From Lentinula raphanica (lineage: Eukaryota; Basidiomycota; Agaricomycetes; Agaricales; Omphalotaceae), in NCBI GenBank assembly GCA_027919835.1, contig JANVFP010000021.1, forward strand, positions 868,001 through 932,000: a DNA stretch of 64,000 nucleotides. Direction: 5' to 3'. Shown one piece after another: positions 55,329 through 64,000 of this stretch; the first letter of the stretch is position 1, and each line of letters starts with the position of its first letter. The notes beneath the pieces were generated by a model. That model was not told the origin of the DNA. It searched no databases and was given only the letters and a program-made list of their open reading frames with translations. The position numbers and the translations under genes are program-made.

Positions 55329-57436
55329 GCTGCAGTTTGTGAAGGATGATGAGGGTCTTTCCTGTCAAGGCTTATAAGCGCTAGTTCTGGCGCTTTGGCT
55401 CATTTTTGGCATTAGCTAATCTTCGGCTGAGACTTCCGGCTCTCTCCGGTAACGAGGATATGAAGGGTGCAATTTAATGCTTCGTTGGATAGATCTAATG
55501 ACCTAGTGACTTTATCACTGAACACTGATCACCAATATACTTCTTATGTCGTTTGTCAAATGTATTTAAGCGAGGTGTGGGGCGTTGTCAGAGATTCTGC
55601 ACGATCTTATACCTTAGAACGAACTGGTAGTCTTAAAAGATCTACTGGATCCGCAATACAGGTCAACAGAGCGAAGTGACACGGAAGTACAGATCTTTTG
55701 ATCTGGACTCGAAAGGGGTGAGTGATCCACTCAAAGGGTTTACAAGGAACGAGAGAACTCGTATAGATCAGACTTTATGACCACACAAATACTATCAGAA
55801 CCAGGTTGAAGATCTACTGATCACCGATCACAGAAAACCTTCCACAGCTCGTATGGATCACCGATCACCACACGTCTGCTTGATCAGAGCCACCGAAACT
55901 CTGAACGCTCACTTGGAACAACCGAGAACCAAGCCCTCTGTATCTCCACGATAGGAGTCTACCTTCGATTCAAATCTAGCTGAGACTTTATCAACTGACA
56001 AGATATCGGGCCTAACGAGATGAGAATTTCACAACCACTTTCGAAGACCGCCCGGCTTACAAAGCCTTTACTCCTCACGTATGAGAGCAAAGGTTAGCTA
56101 GTCAGAGAAACTGGGCACAAAACCTGGATATATTTTTGTAGGCTACGTCCTTAAGTACTTCTACGAAGAGATCTGTAGCCAATTTACTATTTTATGGAAT
56201 AGATCTATAGATTTGAGAGAACGGAGTCCGAGATCTGATACAAATAAGGAAAGATAGGACGAGAAACGATACAAACACCAGAGAAACAGAGAGTAAAAAG
56301 GATAAAAACAAGTAAAATGTCCATTTCTGGTGGTCCTTCGTCGAGATCTAGTTGCCTGACCTTCGAATCCGGACCTGGTCTGTGCGTCCATCCACATGCT
56401 GGTGGTTAAAGGGCACGGATAAGCTCCTGCACAGGTAACTCAAACGTTTCCTCATTTGATTCCGCTATGTGAACGGTTGTATGCCTCTCCAACTGAATGG
56501 GAGTACATATAAAGGGGGGAAACCTGTCCCAATAGGTTCGTTTGGCTTCTAGCTTTCCAACGATATGCATATATCGAATAGATCCAGAGGTTTAACAATG
56601 GTGAAGTCGAAAGATCTACCCTTGCAACACTCCTGGTCAAAGCTGTACATCTCAGGCGTCTATTTCCCATTTAGGAAACATCCACATGTAACTGGGATGA
56701 TACACTTTGGTTGTTTCTCCGTTTAGTCACATTCCTGCGACCTGATCCATCCCGAAACTCGATCTAAGTGAACAGATCTGTTGAGTCTGGGCCTTGAATA
56801 ATCCATCCCCACTGGTAATACGAATAGATCTATTGGTTCTAAGCTCGTCTCGGTGCAGTATCATACTCAGTTGGCCGTTAGGCGTTGAAAACTAAGTTGA
56901 TAATCCCTTGATAGCTCATATCAGAGGTGGCTTTGTCTTGAAGGACTCCCCGACCAAGGGACTCGAGTGTGAACTCTTATTATTCGTCAGGATGTGTTTT
57001 CCTGTCTGGATCTGACGTCCTGGCATTAACATGATACAAGTTTGACTGTCAGCTCGGGCTCACTACAGTCCTTTAGTACTCTACAAGGCTCTAATCGTTA
57101 AAATTAGGCCATTGCATGCCTGCACGCAAAATGGGCGTATTACCGGCATCCAGTTCCATCTCTTGGCTTCATCCATAGAAGGTACTGGAGCGCCCAAGGG
57201 AACATTGGCTAATCGAAATTAGCACATTCCTAATTGACTTCTCCGACAATCTCAATCCGATACTAGATACTAGGATTTGAGCTCGATGTGAGCTCTCGAA
57301 TCTCTGAAGATTGTTCGGTGCATTTGAGCTCAACGCAGAGCTTAGGGATCAAGAATAGCTGAATAAACCGTGAGAAACCATACACGCATAAATATCCTCG
57401 CCGCTTTCTCTGCTAACTGCTTCTCTACCAACAGCC
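55329..57436. other. Non-coding region with a dense AGATCT cluster
   Basis: No gene is supported. Eleven AGATCT palindromes lie at 55491, 55638, 55691, 55810, 56169, 56201, 56231, 56344, 56612, 56774 and 56826. Some share flanks (GAATAGATCTAT twice; AAGATCTACTG twice). GATCACCGATCAC also recurs near 55818-55868. The segment may be the remains of a retroelement or a regulatory region. Confidence 0.6.
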
Positions 57437-59613
57437 ATGAGCCAGCAGCATTCACTTCCGCAACCTGACGACGTCCAGGCTACCCAGAACGTTTCGTCTC
57501 TTGCAGCTCTATGCTCTCCTTCGGTCATAGGCCCTCGCCCCCTTCTAGCTCAAGGTGTGGCAGACAATAGACAGGTCACTACTAGTGCCAGCCAGTCGAC
57601 GTCGAGCGGTAACATACCTCTATATGACTTGGATGATAGAGTAAGACCCAGGATAAATAGTCTATGCCAGAGCGTTAGTTCAACTGCGCCAGTGAACATT
57701 AGTAGTAATCGTCGAATTCACCGTAAGTTCCTCTCTAAGTTATTTTTCCTAACATAATGAATCATCAAAATGACGGTTTTGATGATTTTGTAGTCATCCA
57801 CATCTACGTGGCTCTCGTGTCAGGACATGAAGGCTGTCCTTTGGTCGTGTACGAACACATCGCTGACACGTTGGTTTCCATGGGCCTACTCACCGAGCTG
57901 AACGGCACGTTCAGCATCAACGCTATCTCAGCGATGCTACTACCAACTGGTCCTCAATTTCCGGAAGGCCTCCGCCAGGCAAGAGAAGATTCCTTGACAA
58001 TTCTTGCCACAGCACAAAGCGTGCCTGCTGAGTTTGATCGTGTGGACCTGTTGTATCGCTACCGCTCGCTAGGAAATGTCCACAACGCTATTTCGAACGG
58101 TGAAGTTCTCTATTCTATACCTAGACTCGAGGCGGACAGATGTAGCTTCGTGTTGATTTTGGTGAACGCGGTGAGTGATCAAATTGATGATACATACCTC
58201 CAGTGATAATAGAACTCATGGTCGATTGATTGGCAGTCCGTCGTGAATCGAATGTCCAGCCAGTCCGTCGTGAATCGAATGTCCAGCTTGTATTCCTCCC
58301 AGTTACAGGGTGATCCACGAACGGCAGTCGAGTATTTCGCGGACGTGGATACTTCCAATCATATGTCTCGTTATCTGTCCCAACTTTCGTTCTATCAACC
58401 GAGTCGATCATCAGAAACCTCCTATCCTCAGTTTACTCCCGCCGCACGGCCCGCACAATCTGGAAACGCTAATCTTCCATTGTCACGACCCTCATACCTT
58501 GAGCCTTATAGCACTCAGAGAGCAGGTTTCACTGACGATCAAGAATTTTCTGTATCTACCTCATCTGGTCCGGGTATGACTAACTTGATACCATCATCTG
58601 GCACTATGATGCCACCAGCCCCGTCGATGGTTCCAACTCCGTCAATGATACGAGCGCCATTGAGGGCACAAGCTCTGTCCGGCAGGGTGTCAACGCCACG
58701 GTTGAGGGTGTCAACGCCAAGGTTGAGGGTACCAACACCACGGTCCAGTGTACCAGCCCGGTTGAGGGTACCAGCACCAGCCTCGGTTTCATTGGTTACT
58801 GGGCTTCCTGTTTGGCTTTCTGCTACACCTTCTGCTTCGTTTTCCGCTATGCCTTCTGCTTCGTTTTCCGCTATGCCTTCTGCTTCGCCTCGTGGTTCGC
58901 CTCCTGCTTCGTTCAATCCTACCGGACTTTTTCATACATTTCCTTCTGGAGCTCAAGCTCAAGCTCCATCTACGCTTTCGGTTACAACTCCGTCCACGAC
59001 CAGGACCCGTGCTATTGATCTGGACGACGCCTGCACTCTATACACCGTTCCCAAACCCAAAGGCACAAACGGTAGGAGGGGTAAAGGTCGCACTATAGCC
59101 TTTCTTTTTCAAGACTGGTATCAAACGAGGCTTCTGCTCACACGTATGGGTTACAAAGAGCAGAGCCACGACGGAGGTTTAACTGAGCAGACGTATCAAT
59201 GGCTCGATGGTAGTTCTTCGACGTTTGAACAGATCCTTATTCGCTTGAAGTATACAGCTAAAGATTATGAGAAGAAGACATCGCTATTCATGTGGGCTCA
59301 GAACACAGCCATGCACAAGAAGTGGGATGAATCCAAGATTCCGATGATAAATCCTAGTGAGTGCGCTATGTTCTAAATATCTGTCTTGCTGACCGCGTAT
59401 GTTGTATCAGATGAGGTGGACTCGCTACCCAATCCATACAAGACTTGGCAGCGAATGCAATACTTCTTCTTGGAAACGAGATTTCCGTACGAGGGAGAAA
59501 TCAACCCGCACTCGGATCAAGAACGAGAAAGACAGTTAGTGCACCTTCGCCAGGAGCATATCAGATTTCTCCAAAAGTATAACCAGGCCCAGAGGATCTT
59601 TGTCGATCAGTAG
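57437..59613 (+). CDS. Large hypothetical protein, Pro/Ser/Thr-rich, unknown function
   Basis: The ATG at 57437 (MSQQHSLPQPDDVQATQN) begins a disordered region. After an intron (about 57724-57773), a folded-looking part follows (HIYVALVSGHEGCPLVVYEH, IADTLVSMGLLTELNGTFSI). A second intron (about 58171-58233) leads to a long Ser/Pro/Thr-rich stretch with in-frame duplications (SVVNRMSSQ twice, RVSTPRL twice, PSASFSAM twice). A conserved-looking C-terminal segment follows (GRTIAFLFQDWYQTRLLLTR, TFEQILIRLKYTAKDYEKK) and, after a last intron, NPYKTWQRMQYFFLETRFPY, ending at TAG 59611-59613. I do not recognise a family. It is convergent with the next gene and lies next to transposon-rich DNA. Confidence 0.65.
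58234..58287 (+). repeat. Perfect 27-bp tandem duplication in the coding region
   Basis: The 27-nt unit beginning CAGTCCGTCGTGAATCG occurs twice without a mismatch, starting at the acceptor site of intron 2. It adds nine residues in frame and duplicates the possible acceptor CAG. Confidence 0.95.
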
Positions 59614-60057
59614 ATTGTTTCGTTGGTATCGCGCTGCTAGTCACACATGTTATGCTTGTTCATCGATTCATCACCCGCCTTGTCTCTATAATGCCTTCGT
59701 TGCCTCGATATCGTCTTGATAACTGTATCGTATATGAGAACGTTAATCTAATGATCAGAATTGCTTGTTTTTGTTGGAAGATATGGCTTGAGCTTACCTC
59801 AATATAATTGCATACTCTGTTAGGTGCACAAACCCTCAAACAAGGGCGAACTCCAATATCTAAACAATGAGATGGGGAAATTGAATGAGTTGGAGACGAA
59901 TATCGAAGAGAAAGCTCAACATCATCTGATTGTGATCATACTGCTCACTCGAAGATTTCCCTTCTTTCAGATCTTGGACACTGGATATTCTTACACGGTC
60001 ACCTTGCAGGAACACCCCCTCCCCCTCAATTGTCGATGAAGGCATAGTGTATAGATA
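59614..60057. other. Intergenic region between convergent genes
   Basis: No supported gene. A small plus-strand frame (59824-60039) has no domain. The region contains the 3' ends of both neighbours. Confidence 0.5.
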
Positions 60058-62278
60058 TCATTTATGAAGTACATTCTGTGGAATAGACTGTGGAATAGAG
60101 GGTAAACGCCAAAATACTGAGAGAAATGATTCGACATAGAATCGAGTAAGCGAGTACTCGATGTTTTCGACCGTGGTCATATAGTTATGCGCATGAATGT
60201 TGGAGGGAAATGGGTAGTGAAGAGTATCAGGCTTTTTACCCTTCCAACTCTGCATCAGCTTGTGCAAAGCGCGAATGTATGGTGCACGTTCCGATATGTC
60301 AGAAGCTGCAAGGCCTTCTCCTTCGCCAATATCGGCTCGATTCCTTGATCCTACCCAGCATCTATCCAGTAGGGCATTGCGTTCGATCAGTGACTGACCA
60401 CTTTGATCGACACTCCTATCCAACGCAATTAAGTCCTGACGAAAACTAAGTTCAGATATCTCCCATAAGATGAGCGCTGCGATTCCTCTTGGCGGCGGTT
60501 CGCTGGTACAATCTACTATTTGTCCGTTGAATTCTTCTTTCTGCGGCGTGGGGTTGAATGACGGTATTGTGGACCGATCAAACAGGTTTTCTAATAGAGT
60601 TCGCATGCGCGCGCGCGAAGGAGCATTTCTTGACTTTTCTACATTTCCTAATGGGTGTCCTCCCGCCACATCGAGCAATGAACGCCAGTGCTTGGCAGAT
60701 AAATTGACTGGTTTAGTCAATCCATTCAGTCTTTCAAGAATGAGTGGTCGAATTTTGAGCCAAGCACAATAATAGAACGCCTGCGCTTTTGTACTTGATG
60801 GCCCATCTAGCAACCGGGGAGGTGGGAGGAAATAGCCAGATTCTAGATTGTCAGGACATCGAAGTGATGCGTTATACGTGGCATGAATACTGAGAGCTCG
60901 GGACCAAGCTGTGTTAGCAGTAAGCAAACCGGGACTTTTCTGAACCACAACAGCTGAATTGTGTTGCTGGGGATTTTTGCGCTTATGATCTATGTCTAAT
61001 TAGTACCGCGATCATATCGAGGATTACAAGACTTCATACACTTACATGGCGTAGATCTTGGATGCGAAACTAGCCTCAAAGAACTAGAAGACCCGGAAGC
61101 GCTCTGAACCCGAACGTCGCGAGCGGGTACGAGGACGTCGCGAGCGGGTACGAGGACGTCGCGAGCAGGTCCAGATGAGCATTCGATCCCTTTGGAAAGG
61201 GAGATACCTCGTATACTAGCCGACCCAAAAAGTGAGGGTGGATATAGCAGTGACTGCAGATATGCCGACATTGCAGCATAGCGCTCAGTCCTGTTTGGTA
61301 GCCCCTCCCAGACGACTTGATGAGGGGGTTCTGCATCACTTCCATCCACTCGAAAGCCGGATGGGAGTGTGAAGCACTGAAATCTGTCCTCGGCAATAAC
61401 AGAGGCAGTACTGTCGATCCGTGCATCGGGCGTATCTTCGACTCGTCGCACAAACCAAACTGGGACTCCGGCCTTATACAACCTAGTGAGCGTGGCAAAA
61501 TTGTCTGTGAATGCGCCAATGACGGCCAAACACCCAGGAACGCTAGTCTGTCTGGATTCAAGTGAGGAATGTTGTTCCTGTAGCTTGAGAAACTGAATGC
61601 GCGCATCTAACTCCAATAAATTTCGCTGCAAGAATGCGACGCGAAAGAAGATATCCTCTTTGAGGGCTGCAATTTGCAGAAGTTCAAGCATCTGAGTGAT
61701 TTGCAAAGTACCTTGTTGAACGTATACATCCGATTTGTTGGTAAGGGATGATATACTGTTTAGGATATATTCTGCAAGCTGTGTCATACGCAGGTAGAAA
61801 TCGTTTGTTAATATGCCACCACCGGCCAAGATACTCCCAGCACTGTCGTCAAAATGATCGTCCGAAGGCTCGATCCAAGCAATAGCAAATCGATGGCTTT
61901 TATCGGGGGAAGGAGCCCGGATGAAAGGCAGATGTGGATGATGTTCGTTGAATGGCTGCGGGTAAAACAGGGGATCGTCATGGGAAAAGTGAAGGTGACG
62001 CTGCAAGCGAACACAACGGGATGGGGATGGGGGATCAAAGAGCACTTGCATATTTGGGGAAGTGACAAGGCAGTTGTTTTCCAAGAGTGCGCCTACTTTT
62101 CCATCGAACGGCTTTCGAGCTACAGAAATCTTTGAGGTCAGTTTAACGCTTTACAAGAAACAAACTGAAACTCTTGCACACCGGAGTCCGGGTCAGAAAA
62201 TCGAGTTAAGAGATCGGGGTATAGTTGAAGATTGGAATAGTTGAGTGGGAGGTGATTTAAGCTAGAGGGAGCAGCCAT
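60058..62278 (-). CDS. Large hypothetical protein, unknown function
   Basis: I place the start at ATG 62278 (MAAPSSLNHLPLNYSNLQLY). A 60-nt GT-AG intron joins DPDS to ARKPFDGKVGALLENNCLV. The main exon (to about 61047) has LQRHLHFSHDDPLFYPQPFN, RVAFLQRNLLELDARIQFLK and a block GCLAVIGAFTDNFATLTRLY plus KAGVPVWFVRRVED, then VWEGLPNRTERYAAMSAYLQ. A short in-frame repeat (VPARDVL) follows. After an intron the last exon reads AWSRALSIHATYNASLRCPD, ILWEISELSFRQDLIALDRS and YSLTRFYVESFLSVFWRLPS, ending at TGA 60058-60060. No catalytic motif is visible. The GVPVWFVR block looks like a family hallmark of Agaricomycete proteins of unknown role, but this is from memory only. Confidence 0.65.
61113..61172. 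repeat. 21-bp tandem repeat in the coding region
   Basis: Three units of GACGTCGCGAGCGGGTACGAG-type sequence with period 21 bp encode VPARDVL-like heptads on the minus strand. The first unit starts AACGTC and the last diverges (GAGCAGGTCC). Confidence 0.9.
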
Positions 62279-62883
62279 GGGACCGGTCTACGAAGTCATA
62301 TATTATTCACTGCAAAAGCCCTAGATGAGGAGAAATAAACCTACTGGTGGCATTCGAACTTCGTAAATGCTCGCCATGACCTTGTTAGTCTTATGGACTA
62401 ACGATTCCAGGCAGACGGACGGAGCCGAGCTCTGCGGATAATGAGCGAATGATCGCTATATAGAGGAGGAGTGATAGGAAGCTGCAAGGGTGATGAACCA
62501 GTGTGCAGGGGAGTAGTAGGAGGCAAGCGTTGCGATTGAAGTTTTCCCACCCGTTCGAATAATCATACTGAGTATAAGCGCTCTCGCGCGCGCTCTGTCA
62601 CATGCCACACCACACCGCCGACTCACCGATGATGAGAAGATGAACTGAATCAATTTTCCTTAGAACCATCTCTTAACTTTAACCAGTTCAACAATATCCA
62701 AGGGAAAGCAAAAAGAAGAATCTCCTCAACCAACAGACCTTGCTGAAAAGCTGATTGCTTTTAGACGACGCTGTGTAAGTCCTCCTGTTCATATATCCTA
62801 ACTCTCAATATTGAACTCCTCAATCAAGTGCAACTCGTTCAAAAGACAGATCAGAAAGAGTACCGTCAGCGACAGCGCCAACA
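62279..62883. other. Divergent promoter region
   Basis: No gene is supported. This is the upstream region of two divergent genes. A GCGC-rich tract (CTCTCGCGCGCGCTC) lies near 62581-62595. A possible 5' untranslated intron of the EST1-like gene (GTAAGTCCTCC...) begins near 62775. Confidence 0.45.
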
Positions 62884-64000
62884 ATGTCAACCGATAAACG
62901 GCTACCTGTCCCACCTGTATCGCGGTCCACGAAGAAGCTCCTTGCTTCTGCAGCTGTTATCACCAAACCCCTTCTTGATGCTCCAGCCGATGAGTTCTCG
63001 AGGAAGCTTCACATATCCTCTTCCTCCTCACCTTCACGCGTAATGCCTACAGGGCCAAGACAGAACCAAGGCTCAAAACTCTACAATCCCGATCGCGATC
63101 CAATACCCACTATGCGACGTACAGCGGAACCTGAGGCCATGTCAGATGCTGACAGCTCGTATGCTCCCCGGTATACACGCAGTCCGAGCGTTACTCGTGA
63201 AAGTCAACGGGATATGCCAGCTCGTCAGTTGTTCGACTTTCGGAAAGATGACCCTATGAGGTTTGCGGCCCATGTTCGTCCACAAGAGAAGACTCGAGTT
63301 GTTCCTACGCCCAAATCGTCCGGAGACTACATCTGTGCCGCCTCCTCTGTCTCTTCTGAGCTCACCCTTTCCTCCACGACCACAAGCACCACGGACGCTT
63401 CATCCGCCCCCTCTACTATATTCGATCAGAGTCGACATAATGCCCAAAGCGAGGACAGCGCTACGAATGTATTCTCCAATCAACTCAAGAGACTCTATCG
63501 AAATATAACGAGCCTGGAGAGCAAAATCAGGGATGAGGATGTGGAGCTAGAGGACGATGGTCGTTTTTCCAACAGGATATTGCGAAATGGAAAAGAACAG
63601 AGCCAAGAGGAGGGGGCAGCCGAGATGCAAAAATGGAGTAAACGGATAGAAGATCATAAGCGGTGTGTTCTCTTCTGTCACTTGCAGCCGTTGAAGACTC
63701 ATATCTTTTCAAGGCTGGCCGATTACATTCACAACATGCTCGAGATTTCTCGATCTCCTTCCGTTCCCGCATCTCTGCACAATATACCAATGAAGTACAA
63801 CATCATCATGCGATTATGGCTGACCGGGTTCAACAAAATTCTTCAATCGCTCCAACGCGCTTGTCTTGGGTCACCCATCGCTATGGAGTTCCTTCAAGAG
63901 TTCATCATATACGCCTACACCTTCTACACCAGACTATACGAAGAGGAACATCTCTCAGATTATCGCTCCAACTGGCTGGAGGCTTTAGGTGATCTTGCGC
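62884..64000 (+). CDS. EST1/SMG7-like protein, 5' part (runs off the window)
   Basis: From ATG 62884 (MSTDKRLPVPPVSRSTKKLL) the frame is open to the window end with no stop or needed intron. The first 230 residues are basic and disordered, with Ser/Thr runs. A charged segment (SLESKIRDEDVELEDDGRFS, EMQKWSKRIEDHKR) comes next. Then follows LITGFNKILQ-like sequence (MRLWLTGFNKILQSLQRACL) and FLQEFIIYAYTFYTRLYEEE plus HLSDYRSNWLEALGDLA, the tetratricopeptide-like hallmark of the EST1/SMG5-7 family (helical region before the EST1 DNA/RNA-binding domain). Such proteins act in nonsense-mediated mRNA decay or telomerase recruitment. Which of these applies cannot be decided without the C-terminal half. 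Confidence 0.8.
   Translation, partial: MSTDKRLPVPPVSRSTKKLLASAAVITKPLLDAPADEFSRKLHISSSSSPSRVMPTGPRQNQGSKLYNPDRDPIPTMRRTAEPEAMSDADSSYAPRYTRSPSVTRESQRDMPARQLFDFRKDDPMRFAAHVRPQEKTRVVPTPKSSGDYICAASSVSSELTLSSTTTSTTDASSAPSTIFDQSRHNAQSEDSATNVFSNQLKRLYRNITSLESKIRDEDVELEDDGRFSNRILRNGKEQSQEEGAAEMQKWSKRIEDHKRCVLFCHLQPLKTHIFSRLADYIHNMLEISRSPSVPASLHNIPMKYNIIMRLWLTGFNKILQSLQRACLGSPIAMEFLQEFIIYAYTFYTRLYEEEHLSDYRSNWLEALGDLA

Noticed and set aside
61113..61172. CRISPR-like array
   Set aside because: The units are 21 bp, contiguous without spacers, in frame inside a eukaryotic coding exon.

Overview
This window comes from a filamentous fungus, most likely a basidiomycete of the Agaricomycetes. The genes are cut by many short GT-AG introns (those I could place exactly are 55-63 nt). 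The gene set is typical of that group: large F-box/leucine-rich proteins, a multi-span membrane protein of unknown function, a kinase-like protein behind a signal peptide, an Agaricomycete-type integrase-core protein and a TET/JBP-like dioxygenase. I cannot name the species. No rRNA, tRNA or CRISPR array was seen.

Region 1 (about 0.4-35 kb) is an ordinary, gene-dense chromosome arm. In order it carries an F-box protein (-), an NRAMP metal transporter (-), the mRNA capping RNA triphosphatase CET1 (-), a single-span membrane protein (-), a multi-span membrane protein (-), two tandem short-chain dehydrogenases (+) with a small unknown ORF between them (-), the pre-mRNA cleavage factor CFT1/CPSF160 (+), a secreted kinase-like protein (-), a second F-box protein (+), profilin (+), a mitochondrial K+/H+ exchange-related protein (-), the translation initiation factor eIF3i/TIF34 (+) and the SMC5/6 complex subunit SMC6 (-).

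Region 2 (about 35-57.4 kb) is accessory DNA full of repeats, mobile elements and gene fragments. It holds an inverted-repeat element with a 10-bp tandem repeat core, a solitary T5orf172/GIY-YIG-type gene, a broken AGC-kinase N-lobe, and an otherwise intact DDE integrase-core gene split by a 587-bp terminal-inverted-repeat element that carries a telomere-like TTAGGG array. There is also a mosaic on one strand in which pieces of a fatty-acid synthase beta subunit alternate with a PARP-family gene. A TET/JBP-type dioxygenase is split by a 3.1-kb foldback element with 1.4-kb arms. A separate acyltransferase fragment of the same kind of FAS beta gene follows, and then a stretch with an extreme density of AGATCT palindromes.

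Region 3 (57.4-64 kb) has two large unidentified proteins, convergently arranged and each containing short in-frame tandem duplications, and the 5' part of an EST1/SMG7-like gene that runs off the window end.

The main result is the set of insertions in region 2. Both element insertions (in the integrase and in the dioxygenase) have flanking duplications, and removing the element plus one duplication copy restores the reading frame exactly. Both are therefore recent. The FAS/PARP mosaic is older and has decayed by frameshifts, a stop and deletions.
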